Origin: JAXDAY01 sp034679345
GTDB lineage: Bacteria > Eisenbacteria > RBG-16-71-46 > CAIMUX01 > VGJL01
Direction of reading: 5' to 3'
DNA: 64,000 bases
Assembly: GCA_034679345.1 (NCBI GenBank)
Contig: JAXDAY010000017.1
Span: forward strand, 62,001 to 126,000
Shown: piece after piece, positions 45,864 through 54,795 of the stretch
How positions within the stretch are numbered: the stretch's first letter is position 1
Layout: each line of letters begins with the position of its first letter
Notes under the pieces: generated by a model
Told to the model about the DNA's origin: nothing
Database searches by the model: none
Seen by the model: the letters and a program-made list of their open reading frames with translations, nothing else
Program-made: the position numbers and the translations under genes

Positions 45864-46868
45864 ATGATGCGATTCGCTCATCCGGAGCTCCTCTGGGGTC
45901 TCGTGGCCCTTCCGCTGCTGGCGGTCGTCGCCGTCGTCTTGGAGCGGCGTCGCGCGCGGGATCTCGGGCGCTTTGTCGATCCGGTCGCGCGGAACCGGAT
46001 GCTCCCATCCATGGCCGAAGATCGACGCCGCCTCGCGATCGCGCTGACCCTGTTCGCTTCCCTCTTCCTGCTGATCGGCGCGAGCCGCCCGCAACTGGGC
46101 AGCCGCATCCTCGAGACGAGGCAGCGGGGCAGCGACATCGTGCTCGCAGTCGACGCGTCCCTCTCGATGGAGGCGCGCGACTTGCTTCCGAGCCGGCGCG
46201 AGCGCGCCCGCCAGGAGGTCCTCAGCCTGCTGGACCAACTGCAGGGAGACCGGGTCGCCCTTGTGAGCTTCGCGGGAGAGGCGTTCATCCAGAGCCCCCT
46301 CACCTTGGATCGGGGCGCCCTTCGCATGCTTTTGCCCCTCCTGGATCCTGCGCGCATGCCGGAGCCGGGCACGAACCTCGCCGCCGCGGTCCGGCGGGGG
46401 ATCGAGGCGTTCGGGGATGACCCCCGCCGCGGGCGCGCGATCGTTCTGTTCTCCGACGGCGAGGCCTGGGACGGGGACCTCGAGCGGGCCGTGGAGGAAG
46501 CGAAGCAGGAGCGCGTGCGGATCTGCGCGGTCGGGATCGGGAAGACGCAGGGCGATCCGATTCCGCTGGCGGGGCGTCCCGGCCGGTCGCCGGAGTACAA
46601 GAAGGACCGGCAGGGACGCGTGGTCGTGACTCGCCTGGTCGAGGACGGGCTGCGGAGGGCATGCGAGGCGACCGGCGGCGTCTATGTGCGCAGCGAGGGA
46701 GGGATGGCGGCCGCGCGGATCGCGCGGGCGCTGCGGGACCTGGAGCAGAGCGAGATGGAGGGTGGATTGGGACTGCGCTACGAGGAGCGCTTCGCCTACT
46801 TCGCCGGGATCGCGTTCGGCTTGCTCGCGATTCGCGGCTGGCTCGGCGATCGAAGGAGGTCGGAGTGA
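45864..46868 (+). CDS. batB: BatB: membrane-anchored von Willebrand A protein
   Basis: This paralogue of BatA (334 residues) has helices at about 9-27 and 57-73, a MIDAS with D97-A-S99-L-S101, the Thr-bearing PGTNLAAAV and FSDGEAWDG, and a C-terminal helix (YFAGIAFGLLAIRGWL). It likely forms a complex with BatA and the TPR protein BatC encoded next, with which its stop overlaps (GTGA). Confidence 0.9.
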   Translation: MMRFAHPELLWGLVALPLLAVVAVVLERRRARDLGRFVDPVARNRMLPSMAEDRRRLAIALTLFASLFLLIGASRPQLGSRILETRQRGSDIVLAVDASLSMEARDLLPSRRERARQEVLSLLDQLQGDRVALVSFAGEAFIQSPLTLDRGALRMLLPLLDPARMPEPGTNLAAAVRRGIEAFGDDPRRGRAIVLFSDGEAWDGDLERAVEEAKQERVRICAVGIGKTQGDPIPLAGRPGRSPEYKKDRQGRVVVTRLVEDGLRRACEATGGVYVRSEGGMAAARIARALRDLEQSEMEGGLGLRYEERFAYFAGIAFGLLAIRGWLGDRRRSE

Positions 46869-47644
46869 CGGCTCTCTGGATGCTGCTCCTGCTCCTGGCG
46901 GGTTCGCCCACGTGGGCGGGCGCGGGCCCCGCCGAGGGGGCGTACCGCCGCGGCGATCTGGACAAGGCGCGGCGGATCTATGGCGATCGTCTCCGAGAGA
47001 ACCCGGAGGATTGGAGGTCCCGCTACAATCTCGGCAATGTCGAGTTCCGCTCGAATCTCCCCGAGCGGGCCGCGGAGGCGTATCGCGCCGCGCTGAAAAG
47101 CCCGGACGCCGGGATCCGGGCAAGGGCGGCCCACAACCTGGGCAATGCTCTCCTGCAGTCGGGCAGGATCGACGAGGCAATCGGAGCTTACGTCGAATCG
47201 CTCCGCAATGAGCCGTCGAGTCGCGACACGCAGTACAACCTCGAGCTGGCGCTTCGTCTGAGGCAGCAGCAGGAAGAGCAGCAGCAACAGCAGCAACAGC
47301 GGGAGCAGCAAGAGCAGCAACAGCGGGAACAGCAGCAGGAACAGCAGCAGCAGGAGCGACAACAACAGCCACAACAGCAGGAGCAACAACAGCCGCAACA
47401 GCAAGAGCAATCGCAACAGAACGAGCCATCTCGGCGGGAGCAGGATGAGGAAGCCCCGGCCGATCGACCCCAAGGCCAGCCGGAGGAGCAAGAGCCGTCC
47501 TCGATGCCCCCGCCCACGCCGGAGGACTTCGATCGAGAGGATGCCGAACGGATTCTCGACGGGCTCGAGCAGGAGGAGAAGGATCTGCAGGCCGAGAGGT
47601 TGAAGGCGCAAGGCCGGAATCTCAACGTGGAGAAGGACTGGTGA
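46865..47644 (+). CDS. batC: BatC: TPR protein with a long glutamine-rich tract
   Basis: The GTG at 46865 with AAGGAGG six bases upstream gives 259 residues. A signal peptide (ALWMLLLLLAGSPTWA) precedes two to three TPR units (AEGAYRRGDLDKARRIY, RSRYNLGNVEFRSNL, AAHNLGNALLQSGRIDEAIG). Then comes a 52-residue block with 37 glutamines broken by Glu, Arg and Pro, and a conserved-looking end (PPPTPEDFDREDAERILDGL). BatC proteins often have a charged tail at this point, but one this Gln-rich is notable. It acts in the periplasm with BatA/B. Confidence 0.87.
   Translation: MTALWMLLLLLAGSPTWAGAGPAEGAYRRGDLDKARRIYGDRLRENPEDWRSRYNLGNVEFRSNLPERAAEAYRAALKSPDAGIRARAAHNLGNALLQSGRIDEAIGAYVESLRNEPSSRDTQYNLELALRLRQQQEEQQQQQQQREQQEQQQREQQQEQQQQERQQQPQQQEQQQPQQQEQSQQNEPSRREQDEEAPADRPQGQPEEQEPSSMPPPTPEDFDREDAERILDGLEQEEKDLQAERLKAQGRNLNVEKDW
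47264..47419 (+). repeat. CAG/CAA trinucleotide-rich tract inside batC
   Basis: 156 bases made almost wholly of CAG, CAA and GAG/GAA codons encode the Gln-rich block. CAG and CAA are interspersed, so the run is not a pure triplet repeat, which lowers but does not remove the chance of slippage. Read on the minus strand it gives an artificial poly-Leu frame. Confidence 0.9.
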
Positions 47645-49395
47645 ATCGACTCCTTCTCGCCGCGCTCGGGTGCGCGCTCCTCTTCGGTCCCGCCCTGGGC
47701 GAACCCACGGTGGAAGCGACGCTCGAGCCGCTCGACCTGGAGGTCGGCGGGCGCGCCGTCCTCACGATCATCGTCGAGGGCGGGGGCTCGATCGATGATG
47801 ACCTGCGATGGCCTCTTCCCGAGGGGCTAAGCGTCCGCTCGGCGGGAGAGAGCCGGAACTTCTCGATGGTGAACGGGAAGTTCTCGCAGTCGACGCAGCG
47901 GCGCTATCTGGTGACGCCGCTCCGCGAGGGCCGCTACGAGCTGCCCGTCCTCGAGATCCACGTTGGCGGGCGCGCCTATCGATTCGGTCCGTGGGCCCTG
48001 ACGGCGAGAGCCGTCGCCTCGCAGCCGTCTCCGGAAGCCCCGGGAGCTGGGCCGTCCCGGTCTGGGAGCGGCGCGATTCCCGCCGTTCTCGTGGAGATGA
48101 CCGTCGAGCCCTCGCAGCTTTTCGTTGGACAGCAGGCGATCCTCTCCGTCCGGTTCCTCCAGCGGGCCGACATCGCCGTCTACGACGCTCGATTCGTCCC
48201 GCCGGAGACGGAAGGCTTCTGGAAAGAGGATCTCCCCCAGATCCCCCATGGAGTCGAACGTCGCCCCGGCGCCACATACGAGGTGACGGAGATCCGGCTC
48301 GCCCTGTTTCCGACGCGGCCCGGCCGGCTGGAGATCTCACCTGCGCGCGTGCGCGTGCAGTACCGGACGGCGCGACGGGATCCGTTCTCGTTCTTCGGCC
48401 TTTCGGGACCCGATCGGGAAGAGGAGCCGGCATCGGCCCCCTGCATCGTGACGGTGAAGCCGCTGCCCCAGCCCGCTCCGCCCGGTTTCACGGGGGCCGT
48501 CGGGGACTACTCGATCCGCTCGTCGTTCGACCGCGAGGCAGCGCGTCAAGGCGAGCCGATCAACTGGACCGTTGAGATCCGCGGCGCGGGAAACGTGACC
48601 GCTCTCGAAGGGCCCCAGTTTCCCGAGATCCCCGGATGCCGGGGGTTGGACGGCGGGGAGAGTCTCGATCGAGAGCGCGACACGCGAATCGTCGGAGGGA
48701 CGAAGCGGTTCACCCGCATCCTGATTCCGGACCGCGCGGGCACGATCCGGATCCCCTCGATCGCGTGGGCGCACTACGACCCCGCCGAGGGGCGCTACGT
48801 CGCATCGGAGCTTGCCGGTAGAGACCTCGTCGTGGAGCCGGCGCTCGGCTACGCCGACGCCGACGCGAAGCCCGCCGAGCGGCTCGGGGAGGGGTTACGG
48901 CCGATCTTCAGCCGCACGCGGCTGCATTCGGCCTCGGCGGAACGACCGTGGAGCCATCCGCTCTACGCGGCCGGCGTCGCGGCGCCGCTTCTTGCCCTCG
49001 CTGCGATTTTTGCGCTCCGGCGCAGGAGAGAGATGGATCGACTCGATCCAGTGGGGGCGCGGATGCGCGCCGCACCACGCAACCTGAGACGCTCCCTCGA
49101 AAGAGTCGGGGTCGAGAGGGAGGATCCTTGGGGCGGGCTCGTGCGGGGCGTGGAGGACTATCTCTGCGCGCAGTACGGTCCGGAGGTCCGAGGCCTGACC
49201 CGATCAGGTTTGCGCGCTCATCTGACCGAGCAGGGATGCGAACGGGAGGCCACCGAACGAATCGTCGAGATTCTTGAGCAAGCGGATGCCAGGCGATACC
49301 TCCCCGCGTCGGCGGCCTCGGAAGATGATCTTCGGGAGGCGATCCGCGCGAGCGCCGAGTCGGCGACCCGCCTGAAGGGAGGACGGCGTGGCTAG
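47641..49395 (+). CDS. batD: BatD: oxygen-tolerance membrane protein
   Basis: The GTG at 47641 overlaps the batC stop. The 584-residue protein has a signal peptide, tandem Ig-like beta domains typical of BatD (LEVGGRAVLTIIVEG, LFVGQQAILSVRFL, RQGEPINWTVEIRGAGN), a membrane helix (HPLYAAGVAAPLLALAAIFAL, about 430-450) and a cytoplasmic helical end. It is expected to display the Bat complex to the periplasm. The stop overlaps batE by eight bases. Confidence 0.88.
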   Translation: MNRLLLAALGCALLFGPALGEPTVEATLEPLDLEVGGRAVLTIIVEGGGSIDDDLRWPLPEGLSVRSAGESRNFSMVNGKFSQSTQRRYLVTPLREGRYELPVLEIHVGGRAYRFGPWALTARAVASQPSPEAPGAGPSRSGSGAIPAVLVEMTVEPSQLFVGQQAILSVRFLQRADIAVYDARFVPPETEGFWKEDLPQIPHGVERRPGATYEVTEIRLALFPTRPGRLEISPARVRVQYRTARRDPFSFFGLSGPDREEEPASAPCIVTVKPLPQPAPPGFTGAVGDYSIRSSFDREAARQGEPINWTVEIRGAGNVTALEGPQFPEIPGCRGLDGGESLDRERDTRIVGGTKRFTRILIPDRAGTIRIPSIAWAHYDPAEGRYVASELAGRDLVVEPALGYADADAKPAERLGEGLRPIFSRTRLHSASAERPWSHPLYAAGVAAPLLALAAIFALRRRREMDRLDPVGARMRAAPRNLRRSLERVGVEREDPWGGLVRGVEDYLCAQYGPEVRGLTRSGLRAHLTEQGCEREATERIVEILEQADARRYLPASAASEDDLREAIRASAESATRLKGGRRG

Positions 49396-50161
49396 GCGAT
49401 TCCTCGTCTCGGCGCTCGCCGTTCTGACCCTGCTTGGCTCGCGCGCCGCCCGGGCGTCGACTCCGGCCGATGATGCCTTCGAGGAAGGCAACCGCCTTTA
49501 CAACGAGCTGCGCTACGCCGAGGCGCTCGACTCCTACCGCAAGGTCCTCGCCGCAGGGAAGCGCTCTGCTGAGCTGTTCCACAACATGGGCAATGCCGCA
49601 CTCCAATCCGGGCATGCGGGCTGGGCGGTCTACTACTTCGAGCAGGCACGGCGGCGATCCCCGCGCAATCCCGATATCGGCGCCAACCTCGCGCTCACCC
49701 GCCGAGCTCTCCTCGGGTCCGATCCGGAGCCGTCGCGAGCGTCCATCCTGCATTGGTCCGCCCGGTGGGTGGACACGCTCACGCCCGCGCGGGCGGCCAT
49801 GACGGTCCTGGCGCTTGTGTGGCTGGCCGTCGCGGCGATCCTCTGCCGCTGGATGGTCCCGCCGCTGGAAGGTCGCAGGAGACTGCTGGGCATCGGCGCC
49901 GTCGCGGCGCTCGCCCTCGCCGGACTGCTGGCAGGAATGAAGCTGGCGCAACAATCGCTCGCTCCGGAAGCGATGGTCGTACAGGCGGGAGCCGCTCGAT
50001 CGGAACCGTCCGACGACGCCACGGTCGAGTTCCGGCTGCCCGCGGGCAGTCCGGTCGATCTCGGTCGCGAAGATGGCAAGTGGCGCGAGGTTCAAGTCTC
50101 GGAGAGCCTGCGCGGCTGGATGGAGGAGTCCGCCATCGCCGAGTTCGCCGCCCCGCGGTAG
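49388..50161 (+). CDS. batE: BatE: TPR and SH3-like membrane protein
   Basis: GTG start at 49388. The 257 residues comprise a signal peptide, two TPR units (FEEGNRLYNELRYAEALDSY, ELFHNMGNAALQSGHAGWAVYYFEQA), two membrane helices (about 137-155 and 162-178) and a C-terminal bacterial SH3-like domain (VQAGAARSEPSDDATVEFRL ... WREVQVSESLRGWMEESA). This is the usual BatE layout, and it closes the Bat operon. Confidence 0.86.
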   Translation: MARRFLVSALAVLTLLGSRAARASTPADDAFEEGNRLYNELRYAEALDSYRKVLAAGKRSAELFHNMGNAALQSGHAGWAVYYFEQARRRSPRNPDIGANLALTRRALLGSDPEPSRASILHWSARWVDTLTPARAAMTVLALVWLAVAAILCRWMVPPLEGRRRLLGIGAVAALALAGLLAGMKLAQQSLAPEAMVVQAGAARSEPSDDATVEFRLPAGSPVDLGREDGKWREVQVSESLRGWMEESAIAEFAAPR

Positions 50162-50177
50162 GGATCCGGGAACCCGC

Positions 50178-50206
50178 TTGCCCGTGTTCGTGGACTCTGC
50201 TAGCGT
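50178..50206 (+). promoter_or_regulatory. Candidate promoter upstream of ptsN
   Basis: TTGCCC (50178-50183), a 17-base spacer and TAGCGT (50201-50206) lie in the 84-base gap after batE. Each hexamer is only a partial match, but the spacing equals that of the better promoters in this window, and the gap marks a change of gene theme. Confidence 0.4.
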
Positions 50207-50245
50207 CCTTTGGGAGCCGTCGGTCTCCTGTCGGAAGGGTAGGGG

Positions 50246-50719
50246 ATGAGAGAACCATCCAGAATCCTGCGTTACCTCGAAGAGCGATTCTTTGTCCGCG
50301 ATCTCCGCGCCAAAACCAAGGATGGCGTGCTGAAGGAGCTTGCCGATTGCCTCGCGCAGGATCGCGAGGTGAGGGATTCGAGACTCCTCCTGGAGATGCT
50401 CAAGAAGCGAGAGGCGCTCGGGTCGACGGCCATCGGATCGGGCGTCGCCATACCGCACGGTCGCAGCCTGGCGATCGCGAACATCAAGATCCTCTTCGCC
50501 CGGCACGCGAAGGGCGTCGATTTCGACTCCCCGGACGGAGAGCCGGTTCGCCTCTTCTTCCTGATCGTGGCGCCGCCGCAGGACCGCAACAACGAGTATC
50601 TTCCGCTGTTGGGCCAGATCGCGGAGCTGGTCAAGGAATCCAAGGCGAGAAAGCGCCTCCTCGAGGCGACGACCTTTGGCGATCTGCGCGAGATCCTGGA
50701 GGGAGTCGACGATGACTGA
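50246..50719 (+). CDS. ptsN: PTS EIIA-type protein (PtsN/fructose family)
   Basis: This 157-residue EIIA domain keeps the phosphorylatable His71 in AIPHGRS, along with KREALGSTAIGSGVAI, LFFLIVAPPQD and ITFGDLREIL-like ends. Single-domain EIIA-Ntr proteins without a sugar permease usually regulate rather than transport. No EI or HPr gene is in the window. It overlaps the following zinc-ribbon gene by eight bases. Confidence 0.85.
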   Translation: MREPSRILRYLEERFFVRDLRAKTKDGVLKELADCLAQDREVRDSRLLLEMLKKREALGSTAIGSGVAIPHGRSLAIANIKILFARHAKGVDFDSPDGEPVRLFFLIVAPPQDRNNEYLPLLGQIAELVKESKARKRLLEATTFGDLREILEGVDDD

Positions 50720-51077
50720 CCCTCGCCACGCCGATCGGTTGCAGAAGCTCTCCCACTTGCAGGATCTCGAGTTGATGATCCGAGAGGCGAAGGACGAGCG
50801 ATCGAAACGGCAGGAAGAGGAGATGGGCTTCATCATGCTTGGGCTTGAGAAGCTGCAATCCGCCAGCGAGAAGCTGCGCGCTCAGATCGACCCGCGCGAC
50901 CTCCGCCTGTTCGACCGGATCGTGAAGCGGCATCCCCGCGCAATCGTTCCTGTCGAGGATCGCATCTGCCTCGGCTGCTACATGGCCATGCCGACCTCCG
51001 TGAATCCTGCCACGGCGGATCCGGAGCGGCTCTTGACCTGCGAGAACTGCGGCCGGATCCTTTACTGGCTCGAGTGA
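50712..51077 (+). CDS. Short coiled-coil plus C4 zinc-ribbon protein
   Basis: The 121-residue protein has an N-terminal helix of coiled-coil type (LQDLELMIREAKDERSKRQE) and a C-terminal zinc ribbon with C86-x2-C89 and C110-x2-C113 (RICLGCYM, LTCENCGRILYW). This is the end module of the C4-type zinc-ribbon family (CdsZ/FlgZ-like, also called zf-RING_7), but at half the usual length. Function unknown; relatives bind nucleic acids or act as secretion chaperones. Both ends overlap neighbours. Confidence 0.8.
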   Translation: MTDPRHADRLQKLSHLQDLELMIREAKDERSKRQEEEMGFIMLGLEKLQSASEKLRAQIDPRDLRLFDRIVKRHPRAIVPVEDRICLGCYMAMPTSVNPATADPERLLTCENCGRILYWLE

Positions 51078-52603
51078 GTCGCGACCCCTCCAAACCCCGA
51101 ATCGTGCTCGAAGGGCTGGTCCTCGCCGGCGCGCGTCTTTCCCACCGCCGGATCGCCATTCGCGGAAAGCGGATCGTCGAAGCCGCGAGCAGTGCGCCCA
51201 CCTGGAAGCTCGGCCCTGAGCGGATCCTCGTTCCGGGATTCCACGACCACCACACTCACCTCGTCGGGACCTTCAAGGCGCCATCGGGTCCCGATCTCGA
51301 GGGGATCGCCACGCGCGGCGAATGCCTCGATGCGGTCCGGCGTTGGGTCGACGAGCATGGAGGCGATCGACCGGTGCTCGGCGAGGGGTGGGACGAGTCG
51401 GCATGGGACGATCCGCGGCCCCCAACTCGGGAGGAGCTCGATCGCCTGGCGCCCGCGCGGCCGCTGGCGCTGCGAAGGGTCTGCGGACATCTGGCCGTTG
51501 CGAACTCCGCCGCGTGGCGCGAGCTTCGCCCGGATGGTCCCGACGCCGACCCGAAGACCGGCCGGCTGCGCGAGAATCTGGCGATGGGACTGCCGCGACG
51601 ATGGCCCCCTCCACCCGACGCCTATCGGGAAGGGGTCCGGCGGGCGCAGGAAGCGGCCGCCCGCATGGGAGTCGTGGGCGCCGATGAGATGGGGCGCCAG
51701 GAAACCTACCAGGCGTTTCGGGCCCATGCCGAGACGGGGGGGGTGGAGCTCGAGATCAACCACTTCTTCCCGCTCGAGTCCTGGCGGGATCAGATCTCCG
51801 ACGCGGGCCGCTTCGGCGATCGGATCGGCAGGCTGCGGATCGCGGGCGTGAAGGGGTTTCTGGACGGTTCGATCGGGGCGCGCACCGCGGCGGTCGAGGG
51901 ATCGTTCGCCGATCGTGGCGAATCCGGCGCGCTGCTCTGGGAGCGCTCCCCGCTCGCCGAGGCTGTCCGCGGAGCCGCCCAGGCCGGGGCAAGCGTCGCC
52001 CTCCATGCGATCGGTGGCAGGGCGGTCCGTCTGGCCCTGGACGCGTTCGAGGCGGCGGGAGCAGCGCCGCGGGGTCGTGGGGACCTGCGGATCGAGCATG
52101 CGGAGGAGATCGACGAGGAGATCTGCGATCGAGCCTCCCGCCTCGGCGTCGTGCTCTCGATGCAGCCGAACTTCACGTTTCGGTGGCAGGGGAGCGGCGG
52201 CCTCTATGAGCGCGCCCTTGGGCGCGATCGAGCCCGCGCATTGAACCCGTATCGCTCAGTCGCGCTTCGCGCCGCTCTGCGGTTCGGCTCCGATACGATG
52301 CCCTTCGGCCCGCTCCTGGGTCTTCGGGGCGCGCTCGGCCATCCCGATCCTGCGCAGCGACTCGATGCGGCCGAGGCCCTCGCCGCCTATTGCCGGGGTG
52401 GAATCCATCGAGGCGACGCGCCCGATCGATGGGCTGAGGGGTCCAGCGCGACGATGGTTCTGCTCGCCCTGCCGGGTGGGGACCCGGCGGCCGCGTTGCG
52501 CGAGGGATGGGCGCGCGTCATCTGGACCGTGCGGGATGGGCGGACGCTCTTCTGCGATCCCGGCGAGCCGCTCCCGGAGGCGGTGCTCGAGGCGACGCGA
52601 TGA
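51074..52603 (+). CDS. Amidohydrolase family 3 (YtcJ-like) protein
   Basis: GTG start overlapping the previous stop (GTGA); 509 residues. The metal motif HxH is in VPGFHDHHTHLVG, and further ligands sit in SVALHAIGGRAV and LRIEHAEEID, with GSDTMPFGPLLGLRGALGH near the end. These are standard for the amidohydrolase-3/YtcJ group, which hydrolyse C-N bonds in unknown substrates. It lacks a clear signal peptide, so it is probably cytoplasmic. Its stop overlaps the phosphatase start. Confidence 0.87.
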   Translation: MSRDPSKPRIVLEGLVLAGARLSHRRIAIRGKRIVEAASSAPTWKLGPERILVPGFHDHHTHLVGTFKAPSGPDLEGIATRGECLDAVRRWVDEHGGDRPVLGEGWDESAWDDPRPPTREELDRLAPARPLALRRVCGHLAVANSAAWRELRPDGPDADPKTGRLRENLAMGLPRRWPPPPDAYREGVRRAQEAAARMGVVGADEMGRQETYQAFRAHAETGGVELEINHFFPLESWRDQISDAGRFGDRIGRLRIAGVKGFLDGSIGARTAAVEGSFADRGESGALLWERSPLAEAVRGAAQAGASVALHAIGGRAVRLALDAFEAAGAAPRGRGDLRIEHAEEIDEEICDRASRLGVVLSMQPNFTFRWQGSGGLYERALGRDRARALNPYRSVALRAALRFGSDTMPFGPLLGLRGALGHPDPAQRLDAAEALAAYCRGGIHRGDAPDRWAEGSSATMVLLALPGGDPAAALREGWARVIWTVRDGRTLFCDPGEPLPEAVLEATR

Positions 52604-54375
52604 CGCCTCCGCTGGATCGCGTCCCCGATCTCGCTTTCCTCTTCGAAGCTTCGAGAAGGCTCAACCGGGTCCTGGATCTCGATCTCCTCCTCTCGGAGAT
52701 CCGCGACCTCTGCCTCGAGGCGGTCGACGGGGAGGCAGTCAATGTCCTCATCTGGGACGAGGACCGCACGCGCCTCGAGTTCCAGCTGGCGTTCAATCGC
52801 TCTGACCCGGTCGTGCGGAAGCTCTATCTCGAGCCGAACGAGGGGATGGCCGGCTGGATCGCCGCCAACGACAGCCCGGTGATCGTCAACGACCTCTCTC
52901 GCGACCTCCGCTACCGGCACGAGATCGATCGAACCCTTGGCTTCACGGGGCGCTCGGTCCTGGGCGTGCCGATCCATCGCGGACGAAGCGTCGTCGGGGT
53001 CGTCGAGATCCTGAACAAGCGCGGACTGGAGGGGTTCACCCCCACCGATCTGCGCATCTTGACCGCCCTCGCCGATCCGATCGCCGTCGCCCTGGACAAC
53101 GCCTTGCTCTACCGGGGCCTCAAGCGAGAGAAGGCCGAGAACGAGATCCTCTTCCGGATCGGTCTGAAGCTCAATCAAATGGTCGATCTGGGGGAGACCC
53201 TCGACCGGATCCTCGATCTGATCGGCGAGGTCCTCCCGTTTGACGGAGCCGGAATCTCCCTGCTCCGGCCTGAGTCCTCCGAGATCGGGCTCGCCTCCAT
53301 GCGCGGCTATCCGCCCGGATCGGAGGTGGGATTCCGCCTGAAGATCGGCGAAGGGGCGGTCGGTTGGGTGATGAAGACCGGGGAACCGCTGCTCATCCCG
53401 GACGTGCGCAAGGACCGCCGCTACGTCGTCATCCGCCCGTCCACGCGCTCCCAGCTGACCGTGCCGATGATCACGGAGGGCCGGGTCATCGGAGCGGTCA
53501 ATCTGGAGAACGACTCCCTGGACGCATACCGGCCCCGAGACGTGCGGCCGCTTCTCAGCTTCGCGAATCAGGCCGCTATCTCCGTCGAGCGGGCGGGGCT
53601 GCTCGAGGAGGTTGTGCGCAGGCGACGGCTCCAGGATGAGGTCGATCTCGCCCGCCGGATCCAGGAGAGCTTTCTGCCCTCAGCCGATCCGCAACTGCCC
53701 GGTTTCCAGATCTCGGGCCGGACGATTCCATCTCTCGAAGTGGGAGGCGACTGCTTCGACTATATTCGCATCGCTGAGGATCAGTTCGGCCTCTTCGTCG
53801 CCGACGTGGCGGGAAAGGGGATTCCGGCGGCGCTCATCCTCGCCACCTTCCGGGCCGCGATGCGAACGGAGGTCAGGCACCAATACGAGATCTGGAGGAT
53901 CCTTCAAAACGTCAACCGGCTCCTGCTCGAGTCGATCCGCCCAGGGCAGTTCGTCACCGCGGTCTACGGCGTCCTCGACCTGCGCAGACGGATCTTCTCC
54001 TATGCGAACGCGGGCCACAACCCGCCCCTGCTGTTGCGCGGGGACGGTGAAGTCCGGCGGCTCGAGGAGGGAGGAATGATCCTCGGCGCGTTCGAAGAAG
54101 TCCGCCACGACGTGGGGCGGGTTCTCTTCGAGCCGGGCGATGCGCTCGTCCTCTACACCGACGGAGCGATCGAGGCGCGCGACGCCTCCGGGGAGGAGTA
54201 CGGCGAGATGAGGCTCCTGGCCGCGATGGGGGCAGCGCGCGGGTCGGCGGCGGCCGAGACTCGCCGCCATCTGGAGGAAGATGTCTTGCGACACTGTGAA
54301 GGAAAGGCGCAGGATGACATCACCCTCGTCGTGATGAGGGTCGAGTCGGCGTTGACGGTCGAGTCGGGGGGCTGA
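52600..54375 (+). CDS. GAF-GAF-PP2C (SpoIIE/RsbU-type) serine phosphatase
   Basis: From ATG 52600 the 591-residue protein has two GAF sensor domains (about 8-165 and 178-335: GMAGWIAANDSPVIVNDLSR, GAVGWVMKTGEPLLIPDVRK), a short coiled linker (RRRLQDEVDLARRIQESFLP) and a PPM-type phosphatase domain. Metal-binding parts are VGGDCFDY, DVAGKGIPAALILA, YTDGAIEARD and DDITLVVMRV. RsbU-like proteins dephosphorylate anti-anti-sigma factors, but no sigma/anti-sigma gene lies nearby. The ligand of the GAF domains is unknown. Confidence 0.92.
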   Translation: MTPPLDRVPDLAFLFEASRRLNRVLDLDLLLSEIRDLCLEAVDGEAVNVLIWDEDRTRLEFQLAFNRSDPVVRKLYLEPNEGMAGWIAANDSPVIVNDLSRDLRYRHEIDRTLGFTGRSVLGVPIHRGRSVVGVVEILNKRGLEGFTPTDLRILTALADPIAVALDNALLYRGLKREKAENEILFRIGLKLNQMVDLGETLDRILDLIGEVLPFDGAGISLLRPESSEIGLASMRGYPPGSEVGFRLKIGEGAVGWVMKTGEPLLIPDVRKDRRYVVIRPSTRSQLTVPMITEGRVIGAVNLENDSLDAYRPRDVRPLLSFANQAAISVERAGLLEEVVRRRRLQDEVDLARRIQESFLPSADPQLPGFQISGRTIPSLEVGGDCFDYIRIAEDQFGLFVADVAGKGIPAALILATFRAAMRTEVRHQYEIWRILQNVNRLLLESIRPGQFVTAVYGVLDLRRRIFSYANAGHNPPLLLRGDGEVRRLEEGGMILGAFEEVRHDVGRVLFEPGDALVLYTDGAIEARDASGEEYGEMRLLAAMGAARGSAAAETRRHLEEDVLRHCEGKAQDDITLVVMRVESALTVESGG

Positions 54376-54381
54376 TCCAGG

Positions 54382-54795
54382 ATGAAGCTGTTCGGCAGTG
54401 GCAAGGAGAGGGAGGTGGCGCGCGAGGCGAGCCCGACCTATGACACCGTCATCGGGGCGGGGTGCGTCGTGCGGGGCGACCTGACCGTTCGAGGGGCGGC
54501 GCACGTGAAGGGAGAGGTGCGAGGAGGGGTCGACGCCTCGGGCGAGCTCGATCTGGATCTCGGTGGCTCGATCCTCGGCGAGGTCAAGGCGGAGCGCGCA
54601 CGGATCGCCGGTCGGATCGAAGGGGACATTCGCGTGAAGGACTCTCTCGAGCTGCGTAAGGGATCCCACCTTCGAGGGGACGTCTACGCCAAGTCGTTCC
54701 GCATCCAGGACGGCGCGATCTTCCAGGGCAACTGCCACATGGGCCGGGACGAGCCGCCCGCGTATCTGCCGGGCGCGGGCTCGGGGGCGAAATGA
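54382..54795 (+). CDS. Bactofilin
   Basis: This 137-residue bactofilin (DUF583) has the parallel beta-helix repeats (VIGAGCVVRGDLTVRGAA, GEVRGGVDASGELDLD, GSILGEVKAERARIAG, GRIEGDIRVKDSLELR) with short disordered ends. Bactofilins polymerise without nucleotide into cytoskeletal filaments that position envelope enzymes or influence cell shape. It sits between a signalling phosphatase and a rhomboid protease, all likely on one transcript. Confidence 0.92.
   Translation: MKLFGSGKEREVAREASPTYDTVIGAGCVVRGDLTVRGAAHVKGEVRGGVDASGELDLDLGGSILGEVKAERARIAGRIEGDIRVKDSLELRKGSHLRGDVYAKSFRIQDGAIFQGNCHMGRDEPPAYLPGAGSGAK

Noticed and set aside
45318..47429. A 703-codon minus-strand frame with long Ala/Val runs
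   Set aside because: It crosses batA, batB and batC antisense; its odd composition comes from the CAG/CAA tract and GC-rich codons.
47188..47611. Poly-Leu and poly-Cys frames in the batC region that look like membrane proteins
   Set aside because: They are the complement of CAG/CAA repeats (CTG/TTG) in other frames, not real genes.
48908..50836. A 642-codon minus-strand frame opposite batD-ptsN
   Set aside because: It spans three well-supported genes antisense and has no motif.
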